Part shown: piece after piece, positions 23,118-31,919 of the stretch
How the letters are laid out: each line of letters begins with the position of its first letter
Numbering within the stretch: the stretch's first letter is position 1
Assembly (NCBI GenBank): GCA_946623875.1
Contig: CAMORO010000017.1
Location: 1-39,429 of the forward strand
Length of the DNA: 39,429 nt
Direction: 5' to 3'
From: an uncultured Lachnospiraceae bacterium
Lineage (GTDB): Bacteria > Bacillota > Clostridia > Lachnospirales > Lachnospiraceae
Made by a program: the position numbers and the translations under genes
Notes under the pieces: model-generated
Seen by the model: the letters and a program-made list of their open reading frames with translations, nothing else
Databases searched by the model: none
Told to the model about the DNA's origin: nothing

Positions 23118-24518
23118 CTAATGCAATTCAAAGACTGTAATTATCTCTCCCGCAAGATCGGTGACCAATTTAACATTAGCTCTGGTCGTAAATATTTCCT
23201 TCCCGTCGATCTCCGCCTTTATACCCGAAGGTGAATTCTCGATTCGGTAAACATGCCCTGCAAGCTCCTGTTCATAAATACTTTCGGCTTTCGTGGTACA
23301 GCCCCAGTACATAAGATCGCCTTCCCTGTGGACACCGTATATCCTTGATATGTACTCAAGCACCGACAGCATTGCCGGACCGTACGCATCCATTTCAGAG
23401 TCAAGCGAAACCCTCGATATCTCCCCTGTAAATGGATCAAACTGCTGAACGAACCTGCACTCATCCTTAAGAGCATCAAACAGGCAGCTTCCAAGCTTCG
23501 GTATAAGCTCATTGTATCCGTAATTCTCAAGTGCCCTTATCGCGCGCTGATATGTAAGCGCTTCGCTCTGTCCGCTCCAGTTGTTGGTGGTTATGTTCCT
23601 GAAAAGCGGATCACTTACCGAAACGGAAGGAAGCGGCATTGCCGTATAGAATTCATCCGGATTCAACAGATGCTCATTCACAAAACGTTTTGCCATATCG
23701 TTATCTATGCTGTTCCAGTACATGGCCCTTAATGTATTGTGATAAAGAACCTTCATCTCCCTGTGCTTATTGTCTCTGTCAAAACAGGTTCCGCGCTCTT
23801 CACTCCACAGATATTCCCTTATCCTTCTTTTGACCTCTTCAGCCTTTTTATCCCAAATCCCGGCAAGATCATCTCTGTGCAGCAGACGGCTCACCTTGCC
23901 AAGAGTTTCCCTTCCGGTATATGAGTAGCTCATCACATCAAGCGAAGCCATGGGTACCACACTGCAGCCTTCCGGCGGGTATTCCTCACTCCATGCATCC
24001 GGTGCATCCTCATAACGGAGAGCATTATCTTCGCCCGTGTCATATTTGCACCATGACTCAAGACAGCCATCCCCGTCGGAATCCCTCACACGCCACAGAT
24101 AATCATCAAATCTCTCAAGGGTGGAATAAAGGAGCTCAAGATAGTCATCATCAAGCTCCGCAAGATAGTACATGTTAAGAGCCGGTGCCGGAAAACAGTA
24201 GCCCTGAAACTTGTTATACTGCGGGACTGCCTTCCCGTCTATGAGCGCTATTGAACCCGGAAGCCTGCCGTCCTCCCTGATATGTTCCATGAACATAAGC
24301 TGGTTGTTAAGACCGGTCTCAATATCCCGCTTGGCATACATTTCACCGCCCATGGGCTGTGTTTCGAGCCATATCTTATCATAGCCACCGCCTTCGACCA
24401 GCACCTTTTTCCCGCCGAAGTCCTTTATATTCAGAAGACATTTACGCTCAGCCTCGTTATATAGATGCTGTAATCTTCCATCACCTGTTTTAAAAGTCAC
24501 TCGCGATATCGTATTCAC
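23118..24518 (-). CDS. Glycoside hydrolase of the MGH1/GH63-like (alpha/alpha)6-barrel group
   Basis: Probable cytoplasmic glycosidase, 466 residues, no signal peptide. The sequence has the features of the GH63/MGH1-like six-hairpin barrel group: PQYNKFQGYCFPAPALNMYYL, WRVRDSDGDGCLESWCKYDTGEDN with an acidic cluster, YSYTGRETLGKV, TNNWSGQSEALTYQRAIRAL read as separate motifs, and a late acidic DSEMDAYGPAML. Substrate is not known; by context it would trim an imported oligosaccharide alongside GH43 and feed galacturonate to UxaB/UxaA. GTG 24518 is chosen because GGAGA lies 6 nt upstream. An in-frame GTG at 24545 would overlap the GH43 stop by 4 bp but has no ribosome binding site. Confidence 0.75.
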   Translation of the reverse strand: MNTISRVTFKTGDGRLQHLYNEAERKCLLNIKDFGGKKVLVEGGGYDKIWLETQPMGGEMYAKRDIETGLNNQLMFMEHIREDGRLPGSIALIDGKAVPQYNKFQGYCFPAPALNMYYLAELDDDYLELLYSTLERFDDYLWRVRDSDGDGCLESWCKYDTGEDNALRYEDAPDAWSEEYPPEGCSVVPMASLDVMSYSYTGRETLGKVSRLLHRDDLAGIWDKKAEEVKRRIREYLWSEERGTCFDRDNKHREMKVLYHNTLRAMYWNSIDNDMAKRFVNEHLLNPDEFYTAMPLPSVSVSDPLFRNITTNNWSGQSEALTYQRAIRALENYGYNELIPKLGSCLFDALKDECRFVQQFDPFTGEISRVSLDSEMDAYGPAMLSVLEYISRIYGVHREGDLMYWGCTTKAESIYEQELAGHVYRIENSPSGIKAEIDGKEIFTTRANVKLVTDLAGEIITVFELH

Positions 24519-24541
24519 TCTTATTCTCCGTTTCTGCAGAT

Positions 24542-26080
24542 TCACTCATGATAAACGATGCTGAAATACCCAAACTCAGCTCCGGCCTTTCGTTCAAGCA
24601 TATCATGTACATACATTCCAAAATGCGCACCGGTAAAGCCTCTGCAGTACTCATCGGTCAATATTTCCGTACTTCCCTGTGCGGGAAGCTGTGTGTAATT
24701 ACCATCATTCCCGTAAAAAAAGCTGATCGTGATCCCGTCTGTTTCGATCTTCAGATCAACAGACTCATCGTCCGAAAGCCCGACAGGTTCGATAATGTCC
24801 GAAATATCACCCTTATCACTCTTAAGGAGTACGAGAACCGGATTACCTGCATCATCTTTGGTCTTTCCGAGAATATAGAAATTCATATTGTCATACATGT
24901 AGACAAGTCCTGCAAGATGCTCCGGGGCTTCAGGCTTAAAATACATCCTTGTTGCTGCCGTACAGGCCTTCTCACACTGCCTTGAGGCAATAAGCGAAAC
25001 ATCATGAAGTGAATTCAGAGATTCCTCTCCACGGATAATGAGCCTCTGTCTTTTGACATCCGTATAGGCAAAAGTGTTGTAATCACGGCGAGGTGACCTG
25101 TATCTTACATTGATCTGCGGTGTACTGAAATCATCACGAAAGTCCTTTTCATCCCCGTAGGGATACGGTCTTAGCAAGGCAGGCTCCTCTATTTCATCCA
25201 TACAGTACCTGCTCCCGCTCTTTGTCCTGAAGAAACCGTCTTCATCCAATACGATCTCCTGAATCGCGCACTCTCTTCCGAGAATACATCCGCGCACCTC
25301 ATTTGACGGTCTGGCGCAAAGGTGGACAAGATACCATTCTCCGTTATCCGCCTTCACTATATCTGCATGACCGCATTTCTGGAGGCCTCTGTTTTTGTCC
25401 GAGGTAAGCAGCGGATTGTCGGGACAGGTTTCATACGGATCGTACACATTCCCTGCTCTTGCGACAGTCACCACATGATCGTATCCCGTACCGCCTTCAG
25501 CGGTAAAAAGGTAATAATAGCTTCCTATATGATATATATGGGGTCCCTCACAGCATCCTATGCCTGAGCCTTCATATACCTTAATACGTTCTCCGATGGG
25601 TCTGAGTGTTGCGGGATCGATCTCCTGTACCGTTATCCCCTTAAACCCGTTTATCATATTTACAAGGTATTTCCTGCCGTCATCATCATGAAACAGAGAG
25701 GGATCGAAACCTATACTGTTAAGATACACGGGATCCGACCATTCCCCGTAAATATCATCAGTTGTAACCACATAATTGTTGGTGTTGTAGAAGCGCCCCT
25801 TCTTGGTCTTGACATCGGTATATACAAGATAGAATCTTGCTCCGTCAAAACTCAAACAGGGCGCCCACACCCCACCGGATGCAGGATCGCCCTTTAAGTT
25901 AAGCTGTGATTCTCTATGCAGGGGTGACCGGATCTGTTTCCAGTGCTTAAGATCTGTCGACTCAAACAGTCCTACGCCCGGCCACCATTCAAAAGTGGAA
26001 GTAGCAATGTAATACTTCCCGTTTGCCTTTATTATGCTCGGATCGGGGCAGAAGCCCCTGAGTATGGGATTTTTGATCAT
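24542..26080 (-). CDS. GH43-family glycosidase (beta-xylosidase/arabinofuranosidase type)
   Basis: Inverting glycosidase of the five-bladed propeller family, 512 residues, without signal peptide and so cytoplasmic. The N-terminus NPILRGFCPDPSII contains the catalytic base Asp13. Asp126 in SIGFDPSLFHDDDG is the pKa modulator and Glu178 in GCCEGPHIY the general acid. GHADIVKADNGEWYLVHLCARP is the typical later blade. The C-terminal ~200 residues are a beta-sandwich found in two-domain beta-xylosidases, with NMNFYILGKTKDD and AHFGMYVHD. It is the fourth gene of the operon, 5 bp from the permease gene. Removal of xylose or arabinose from a galacturonic-acid-containing oligosaccharide would fit the neighbours; exact specificity cannot be read. 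Confidence 0.92.
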   Translation of the reverse strand: MIKNPILRGFCPDPSIIKANGKYYIATSTFEWWPGVGLFESTDLKHWKQIRSPLHRESQLNLKGDPASGGVWAPCLSFDGARFYLVYTDVKTKKGRFYNTNNYVVTTDDIYGEWSDPVYLNSIGFDPSLFHDDDGRKYLVNMINGFKGITVQEIDPATLRPIGERIKVYEGSGIGCCEGPHIYHIGSYYYLFTAEGGTGYDHVVTVARAGNVYDPYETCPDNPLLTSDKNRGLQKCGHADIVKADNGEWYLVHLCARPSNEVRGCILGRECAIQEIVLDEDGFFRTKSGSRYCMDEIEEPALLRPYPYGDEKDFRDDFSTPQINVRYRSPRRDYNTFAYTDVKRQRLIIRGEESLNSLHDVSLIASRQCEKACTAATRMYFKPEAPEHLAGLVYMYDNMNFYILGKTKDDAGNPVLVLLKSDKGDISDIIEPVGLSDDESVDLKIETDGITISFFYGNDGNYTQLPAQGSTEILTDEYCRGFTGAHFGMYVHDMLERKAGAEFGYFSIVYHE

Positions 26081-26084
26081 ATTA

Positions 26085-26927
26085 TCATCCTTTCAGTCCG
26101 CTGGTTCCTATACCCTCAACAAGATATCTGTTAAAGATAAGGAAAATAAGGAATACCGGAATAAGCGAAAGTGTGGACATCGCAAACATCGCACCGTAGT
26201 CGGTCTTGCTGGCGGCATCCGCAAACATCTTGATCGCAAGGGAAGCCGTATATGACTCTGGCTTGCTGAGATAGAGAAGAGGTCCCATATAATCATCCCA
26301 TTTCCAGTAAAATTGTATGATAACGGTCGTTACTATTGACGGTTTGAGCAGCGGTAGGATTATATTGGTGTATATCGTATACTTGCTGCATCCGTCGATC
26401 GTTGCGGCCTCATCAAGCTCCTTGGGTATACCCTTCATAAACTGCATCATCTGATAAATGAAGAAGGCCTGTCCGCAATAATACGGAAGGATAAGCGGCA
26501 CGTAGCTGTCTGCCAGTCCTATCCTGTACCAGATAAGAAACGAAGGTATCATGATCACCTGGCTCGGAAGCATCATTGTAGCCAGCATACAGGTGAACCA
26601 GAACTTCCTGCCTCTGAAATTCACACGGCAGAAAGCATAGGCGACAAGCGATGAGCTGATGACCGTTCCAAGAGTCGCCACAACCGTAATGATAAATGAA
26701 TTAAGGAAGAATCTGGCGAATGAGGTTCCGGCAAATCCCTTCCATCCGGTGGAATAATTGCTTGCCTTAACTGTTCGCGGGATCAGACTGAGAGAACCTC
26801 GTAAGATCTCCGAATTATCTTTAAAGGAACCCGCTATCATCCACAAAACGGGATAGATCATGATAAAGCCGAATACTACAACAAGTACATGATATATGAT
26901 TTTTCTTGTTGTCCTTGCGGAGTGCAT
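26085..26927 (-). CDS. Carbohydrate ABC transporter permease, MalG type
   Basis: Inner-membrane CUT1-family permease, 280 residues with six predicted helices. The EAA loop that contacts the ATPase reads DEAATIDGCSKYTIYTNIILP. The C-terminus ends YLVEGIGTSGLKG, a familiar ending for this subunit. ATG overlaps the stop of the upstream MalF-type gene by one base (TGATG). No ATPase gene is in the operon, which is usual for CUT1 systems that share an MsmK/MsiK-like ATPase. Confidence 0.95.
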   Translation of the reverse strand: MHSARTTRKIIYHVLVVVFGFIMIYPVLWMIAGSFKDNSEILRGSLSLIPRTVKASNYSTGWKGFAGTSFARFFLNSFIITVVATLGTVISSSLVAYAFCRVNFRGRKFWFTCMLATMMLPSQVIMIPSFLIWYRIGLADSYVPLILPYYCGQAFFIYQMMQFMKGIPKELDEAATIDGCSKYTIYTNIILPLLKPSIVTTVIIQFYWKWDDYMGPLLYLSKPESYTASLAIKMFADAASKTDYGAMFAMSTLSLIPVFLIFLIFNRYLVEGIGTSGLKG

Positions 26928-27847
26928 CAGTCCTCACCTCCTTCCGAGAATACCCAGAACTTCGAAGTCTTAAAGATAACCAGCGTAATGATGCTCATCA
27001 CGATAAGCATGAACCAGCTCATCGCGCAGGCGTAACCCATATGGTTGTACTTAAACGCCTGATTGTAAACGTTGAGGGCATACAGCATGGTTCCGTTGTT
27101 TGGGCCGCCCTGCGTAATCACAAACGCCTGAGTAAAGGACATAAATGCCTGTATCGTCTGCATTACGAGGTTGTACAGGATTATCGGTGACAGGCAGGGA
27201 AGGGTTATCCTCGCAAAGGTCTGTGTTCCGCTGGCGCCGTCGATCTTCGCAGCCTCGTAATAGGTGACCGGTATCTCCTTAAGACCTGCCGCAAATATTA
27301 TCATCGATGAACCGAACTGCCATACCGTCATCAGAATGAGCGGATAAAGTGCAAGCTTCTGATCACCGAACCAGTTGACCGTCTTAAGACCCATATCCGA
27401 AAGCACCACATTTATAAGGCCCTTTCGTGCAAAAAGCTGTTTCCATACAAGTGCGACCGCAACACTTCCGCCTACAAGGGACGGAACATAGTACAGTGAA
27501 CGGTAGAGGGTAACCATGTTGCTCTTACGTGTAAGCACAAATGCTACCAGAAGGGCAAATGCAAGCTTTAACGGAACTGATAAAAGCACGTATTTAATTG
27601 TTATGCCGAGTGATTTAATGAATACATCATCAGAAAACAACTGAAGGAAATTCTTAAATCCGACATACGTAAGTGTTTTCGATCCCATGGAATAATCTGT
27701 GAAAGAATAATAAAAAGAAGTAACTATGGGAATAAAAGAAAAGCATATGAAACCGAAAATGAACGGAAACGCAAAAACGTATCCCACTGTCTGGTTACTG
27801 TTCATAAACCTTGAAAATGCGGACGCTTTTTCAGCCTTCTTGGCCAT
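26927..27847 (-). CDS. Carbohydrate ABC transporter permease, MalF type
   Basis: Partner CUT1 permease, 306 residues. The N-terminus is cytoplasmic, then helices begin at YVFAFPFIFGFICFSFIPIV. The EAA loop reads YEAAKIDGASGTQTFARITLP, and TQGGPNNGTMLYALNVYNQAF is the expected segment after it. AAGGAGG precedes the ATG. It forms the channel with the MalG-type subunit and receives sugar from the lipoprotein encoded upstream. A 12-bp hairpin separates it from that gene. Confidence 0.95.
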   Translation of the reverse strand: MAKKAEKASAFSRFMNSNQTVGYVFAFPFIFGFICFSFIPIVTSFYYSFTDYSMGSKTLTYVGFKNFLQLFSDDVFIKSLGITIKYVLLSVPLKLAFALLVAFVLTRKSNMVTLYRSLYYVPSLVGGSVAVALVWKQLFARKGLINVVLSDMGLKTVNWFGDQKLALYPLILMTVWQFGSSMIIFAAGLKEIPVTYYEAAKIDGASGTQTFARITLPCLSPIILYNLVMQTIQAFMSFTQAFVITQGGPNNGTMLYALNVYNQAFKYNHMGYACAMSWFMLIVMSIITLVIFKTSKFWVFSEGGED

Positions 27848-27891
27848 GATAAAACCCTCCTTAAGTACACCTTGTACTATTTCTTTTATAA

Positions 27892-27924
27892 CACAGGTAC
27901 ACTCCCACGAGAAGTGTACCTGTG
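27892..27924 (-). other. Stem-loop between solute-binding protein and permease genes
   Basis: Perfect 12-bp arms CACAGGTACACT / AGTGTACCTGTG around a 9-nt loop, with only a weak U-tract. Hairpins at this position in sugar ABC operons often stabilise the abundant binding-protein mRNA and reduce expression of downstream genes. That role is inferred. Confidence 0.7.
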
Positions 27925-27958
27925 CTGTTTTGTATCTTTTTACTGTCCTGATCCGTGT

Positions 27959-29386
27959 TTATTCAAAGAGTTTCTTCGCATCGGCATATGTTTTGTCTGA
28001 CGCTTCTTCCGCAGTAATGTCACCTGCCACAACCTGCTGGATGTAATTACGGTAATTGTCAACAACCTCGTCCTGTCCGGCCGGGCTTAATACATTGATC
28101 TTCTCGGGTGTTTCGAAGGTACCTACAAGAGATACGTAATCATACATTTCCTTCTGGCCGTCGGTAGCCTCAGCTTCAAGGGCCTTACGCACTTCATCAT
28201 TGATGGGGATACCTCTTTCGCCCTTAAGAACGTTGTTGCATTCAACACTGTTCTGGAACCAGCTTATGAACTTTGCAGCCTCCTCCTTATACTGACTGTC
28301 CTGTGATACACAGAGCATCTGGGATGACTGGATCACTGTTCCCGAAGGTCCGTCCTTCTTAACACGCGGAACCGTTGCAAGTGCAAGTGTACGTCCCTCC
28401 TGGGCACAGATATCATAGATCGTAGGGAACTGGTTGACAGCAACCCAGGTCATGGCAGCCTCGCCTGTTACAAGGAAATCATTCTCTATATCCGTGATCT
28501 CCATCTCAGCTCCGGCATCGGGTGAAGCTCCGGCTCCTATAAGGTCGGCTCTCATCTGTATGTACGGTGTGAGCATCTGCGCGTCTTCAAAGCCCATGCC
28601 ATCAAGAGCAAGATTAAAGAAGCTGTTCTCACCGACATTACCCTGCTGTGCAATGTAGGTTGAGCATCCTGCAATGAACTCGCTGGATGTGAAGCCCGAT
28701 GAACCGAAGTTGCCTGTATGCTCATGGATCTTCATAGCCGCGTCCGCAAAATCATCCCATGTCCAGTCCTCAGTAGGAAGAGGAACTCCTGCCTCTTTGA
28801 ACATATCCACATCATATGCTATACCATAGGTGTTAAGTCCGTTGGAAAGTCCTATCTGATTTCCTTCGGTATCCTGTGTTATTTTAAGATATGCATCGGA
28901 AATACCCGAGGTATCTACCGCACCGCTGTCAATGAACTCATTCAAATAATATATCTTATCAATGTACTCGGGGAAGTTACCTCCAAGCTGGAAGATATCC
29001 CACACCTGATCCGAAGCCACCAGCGTCTTGAGCTTCGTAAAATAACTGTCGAAATCATAGAACTCGTACTCGATCTTTACGTTGGGGTTCTCCTTTTCAT
29101 ACATTTCAATAACCTCTACGGTTATATCATGTCTTGTCTGTGAACCCCACCATGCCATACGGAGTGTTACGGGCTCTCCTTCCGCAGTCTCTGCCGCATC
29201 TGCCTGTTCACTGTCTTCTTCTGCTTCAGCTTCCGGCCCGGCTTCCGCCTCAGCCTCTTCCGAACTCTCATTTTCCGCCTCTGCAGGCTGTGCTGCCGCA
29301 GGTGCTGATGCTGTGCTTCCCGCACATCCTGTCATCCCGATGATCATGGATGCAGTAAGCAATGTAACCAATAGTTTCTTCATCAT
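27959..29386 (-). CDS. Sugar-binding lipoprotein of the CUT1 ABC importer
   Basis: Extracellular solute-binding protein family 1, 475 residues, first gene of the uronate operon. The signal peptide ends at lipobox MTGC (Cys21). An Ala/Glu-rich acidic linker (~25-70) tethers the domain. The mature fold starts VTLRMAWWGSQTRHD and contains WDIFQLGGN, WTWDDFADAAMKIHE, a LVTGEAAMTWVAV strand and AAKFISWFQNS. It binds the oligosaccharide and passes it to the two permeases. Two adjacent ATGs are possible starts; GGAG is 9 nt from the first. The ligand is inferred from the downstream catabolic genes to be an oligogalacturonide or a substituted form. Confidence 0.94.
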   Translation of the reverse strand: MMKKLLVTLLTASMIIGMTGCAGSTASAPAAAQPAEAENESSEEAEAEAGPEAEAEEDSEQADAAETAEGEPVTLRMAWWGSQTRHDITVEVIEMYEKENPNVKIEYEFYDFDSYFTKLKTLVASDQVWDIFQLGGNFPEYIDKIYYLNEFIDSGAVDTSGISDAYLKITQDTEGNQIGLSNGLNTYGIAYDVDMFKEAGVPLPTEDWTWDDFADAAMKIHEHTGNFGSSGFTSSEFIAGCSTYIAQQGNVGENSFFNLALDGMGFEDAQMLTPYIQMRADLIGAGASPDAGAEMEITDIENDFLVTGEAAMTWVAVNQFPTIYDICAQEGRTLALATVPRVKKDGPSGTVIQSSQMLCVSQDSQYKEEAAKFISWFQNSVECNNVLKGERGIPINDEVRKALEAEATDGQKEMYDYVSLVGTFETPEKINVLSPAGQDEVVDNYRNYIQQVVAGDITAEEASDKTYADAKKLFE

Positions 29387-29423
29387 AATGTATTGCTCCT
29401 TTCCCTCTCCAAGGTCACTTATT

Positions 29424-29452
29424 TGACATCCACCGGACCGTGACGGATGTCA
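29424..29452. promoter_or_regulatory. Inverted repeat in the leader of the sugar operon
   Basis: TGACATCC (29424-29431) and GGATGTCA (29445-29452) are perfect 8-bp arms 13 bp apart, about 40 bp upstream of the binding-protein gene. It may be an operator for the divergent AraC regulator or an RNA hairpin. No clear -10/-35 pair for this operon could be assigned. Confidence 0.45.
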
Positions 29453-29554
29453 TGTAAGTTTTTTGATGTTTTTGATTTTAGAGCCGGATACAGTTCAATA
29501 ATACCAAAAAATTAGCTGTTTTTTTAAAAAACTACAGATTTTTTATCTTTTATG

Positions 29555-29563
29555 TGTTATAAT
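29555..29563 (+). promoter_or_regulatory. Extended -10 promoter of the AraC gene
   Basis: TGTTATAAT, a perfect -10 with TGn, in a very AT-rich stretch 83 bp before the GTG start. No convincing -35 box. Confidence 0.55.
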
Positions 29564-29574
29564 TTTAACAAATA

Positions 29575-29621
29575 TTTGTATTGGATGAACCCAAAACAGC
29601 GAAAAGCCTGTTCTGAATATT
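29575..29621. repeat. Truncated copy of the dispersed repeat in the AraC leader
   Basis: TGTATTGGATGAACCCAAAA, CAGCGAAAAG and CCTGTTCTGAATA match the reverse complement of the left half of the complete element (37205 onward), with the CAAAATACTTCGTATT hairpin segment cleanly deleted. It lies between the promoter and the ribosome binding site of the AraC gene. Confidence 0.8.
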
Positions 29622-29645
29622 TTAAAACGAAATGGAGGAAACCGG

Positions 29646-30476
29646 GTGGAATCGGATTACAATCAAAGCGGTATATATATAGACAAAAAGATGAGGCGTC
29701 CGTCCTTTGGCATGGACTACGACCACACCCACAATTACTGCGAGATATACTATCTCAAAAGCGGTGCCTGTACATACACCGTCAACAGACGTTCCTTCCA
29801 TTTGCTCAAGGGCGATCTGTTCATAGTGAAGGCAGGTGATGCTCACAGATCTTACTATGAAGGTAACGTCAATTCGGAACGTATCGTTATTTCCTGCGAA
29901 TTAAGCGCCCTGCCCGAAACCTTTATGGAAGCTCATGAGGATATCTGTAATATGCTCTCTTCCACAATGAAGGTAGTCCTCAGCGAAGGCCTTCGCCAGA
30001 AGGTGGAGAATATATTTGAACAGATGTTGTCCGAGGCACAGACTCCCGATGATTACACCTCGGATTTCATGCGTCTGCTGATGATGTCCTTCCTTCTCAC
30101 ACTGCAGAGAAGCGGTGTATTTGTTCATGAGCATCCGGAAGGGAACATGGATATCAGCTCCGACATAGAACAGGCGATCAACTACATAGCCCTGAATTAC
30201 TCCTACCCGGTCACACTGGATGAACTGGCTGAGGAATTCAGCCTTTGTCCCTCCTATTTTTCCAAGAAGTTCAAATTGCAGACCGGTTCTACCTTCAAGG
30301 AATATCTTAATTACATTCGTATGAAACAGGCAACACAGATGCTCATAACTACCGATGATTCAATAACAAAGATAGCGTTAAGCTGCGGCTTCAACAGCTC
30401 GAACTATTTCAAGGACTGCTTCAGAAAGAAGCACGGGATTTCGCCCCGGGCCTTTCGTGAAGCATATAAGCAATAA
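29646..30476 (+). CDS. AraC-family transcriptional regulator of the sugar locus
   Basis: Cytoplasmic regulator, 276 residues. Residues ~20-100 are a cupin sugar-sensing domain (DYDHTHNYCEIYYLKSG, FHLLKGDLFIVKAGDAHRS). Residues ~174-276 carry the two helix-turn-helix AraC domain (TLDELAEEFSLCPSYFSKKF, ITKIALSCGFNSSNYFKDCF, HGISPRAFR). It starts with GTG, supported by GGAGG 8 nt upstream. It is divergent from the ABC/GH/uxa operon and upstream of the GH28 gene, so it probably activates both when the imported sugar is present. Confidence 0.95.
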   Translation: MESDYNQSGIYIDKKMRRPSFGMDYDHTHNYCEIYYLKSGACTYTVNRRSFHLLKGDLFIVKAGDAHRSYYEGNVNSERIVISCELSALPETFMEAHEDICNMLSSTMKVVLSEGLRQKVENIFEQMLSEAQTPDDYTSDFMRLLMMSFLLTLQRSGVFVHEHPEGNMDISSDIEQAINYIALNYSYPVTLDELAEEFSLCPSYFSKKFKLQTGSTFKEYLNYIRMKQATQMLITTDDSITKIALSCGFNSSNYFKDCFRKKHGISPRAFREAYKQ

Positions 30477-30527
30477 GTGCTATGATAATGACCTGCTCAA
30501 ACATTTTAAGTTTTTTAAATTTTTGAA

Positions 30528-30557
30528 TTGACAAAACAACATATGTAATGTTAATAT
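30528..30557 (+). promoter_or_regulatory. Promoter of the GH28 gene
   Basis: TTGACA (30528-30533), 18-bp spacer, TAATAT (30552-30557), about 60 bp before the start codon. The -35 is perfect. It suggests the GH28 gene is not simply co-transcribed with the AraC gene. Confidence 0.65.
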
Positions 30558-30617
30558 TCAGTTACACATACCGGAACCGGACCGCCGGCTGTGAATTATT
30601 ATAACTGGAGAATTCCT

Positions 30618-31853
30618 ATGATCTATAATGTTCAGGATTACGGAGCGGTCGGCAACGGTGTTCATGATGACACATCCGCCATTCAGTCGGCTATCGATGC
30701 GTGTTTTGCTTCCGGCGGCGGACAGGTGTTATTGTCAGGCTCACATATATACAGATCGGGAACCATTGTTTTACGCTCCAACATTGATTTTCATATTGAT
30801 AAAGATACCGTGCTGAAGGCAAGTGACAATATAAGTGACTTTGACCCGTCCGGCAATTACAACGCAAATGAAGCAAAGGTGACTGTCCCAACGTACGAAA
30901 GCTGTGAATATTCGGGCAGTCCGACACTGTTTTTCATTTATGCAAGGGATGCGTCGGATATAACCGTATCAGGGGAAGGAACAATCGACGGTAACGAGGA
31001 GATATTCTATGGAACGGTGACTCCGTGGCACATAGACGGTGCGTTTTATCCGCGTGTTCCGATGCTGTTTCTTGAAAATATCGAAGGATTGACGATTACC
31101 GGTATCACCCTGCGGCGAAGCGCCTTTTGGACCATTCATCCGGTAGGCTGCCGGAATATCCGGATCGAGGATATAACCATAGATAATAACCGGATCCTGG
31201 CCAACTGCGACGGCATCGATCCCGACCATTGCAGAAATGTAAGCATCAGCAGATGCAGGATCAGTACGGCCGACGACTGTATTGTTTTCAAAAATACGGA
31301 ATACGGTATGGATTACGGACCATGCGAGGATATTACGGTTACAGACTGTGATCTGTCATCAACAAGCGCTGCCATCAAATTCGGCACCGAGAGTGAGGAT
31401 CTGTTCAGAAACATAAATATCCGTGATATCCGCATTACGGATACAAACCGGGGGATATCCCTGCAGTTAAGAGACAGCGGAAGCATCGAGGATGTGAACT
31501 TTCACAATATCACCATCGATACCCGTTTCGTATCCAAAAAGCACTGGTGGGGAGATGCGGAACCGATAGCCATCACCGCTGTCAAGCGTAATTCCGGAAC
31601 CAACATCGGGCATATAAGCAACATAAGCTTTAACAATATCACGTGTAATTCAGACAACGGTATACTTATTTACGGTGATGAATCTGTCAACATCGGGAAT
31701 ATCTCATTCAGGAATCTCACCTTAAATATAAAGGATGACGCACAAGAAAGAAGGGACGAACATGATCTTCGTCCCTGTGATGATATTCCGTTTGTGAAAG
31801 CCAAACCGGAACGCTTCTTTATACGAAACGCAGCCGGTGTTTCTATTGATTGA
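30618..31853 (+). CDS. GH28-family polygalacturonase-like enzyme, cytoplasmic
   Basis: Right-handed beta-helix pectin hydrolase, 411 residues, without signal peptide, so it should act on imported oligogalacturonides or xylogalacturonan fragments. It opens with YNVQDYGAVGNGVHDDTSAIQSAI, the usual N-terminal helix of the family, split over the first 27 residues. Catalytic-region motifs are NCDGIDPD (196-203, in place of NTDG) and TADDCIVFK (Asp219, Asp220). The third and fourth canonical motifs (GHG and RIK) are replaced by SAAIKFGTES (250-259), as in many divergent bacterial members. Start ATG 30618 has GGAGA 6 nt upstream; an in-frame GTG at 30591 would add nine residues without a site. Endo or exo action cannot be decided from sequence. 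Confidence 0.9.
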   Translation: MIYNVQDYGAVGNGVHDDTSAIQSAIDACFASGGGQVLLSGSHIYRSGTIVLRSNIDFHIDKDTVLKASDNISDFDPSGNYNANEAKVTVPTYESCEYSGSPTLFFIYARDASDITVSGEGTIDGNEEIFYGTVTPWHIDGAFYPRVPMLFLENIEGLTITGITLRRSAFWTIHPVGCRNIRIEDITIDNNRILANCDGIDPDHCRNVSISRCRISTADDCIVFKNTEYGMDYGPCEDITVTDCDLSSTSAAIKFGTESEDLFRNINIRDIRITDTNRGISLQLRDSGSIEDVNFHNITIDTRFVSKKHWWGDAEPIAITAVKRNSGTNIGHISNISFNNITCNSDNGILIYGDESVNIGNISFRNLTLNIKDDAQERRDEHDLRPCDDIPFVKAKPERFFIRNAAGVSID

Positions 31854-31919
31854 TAAAGGTCCCGCAGAAATCAGGCTTAAGACACGGTGACTTAGGACAC
31901 TGACGGTTCCAATGTCATC

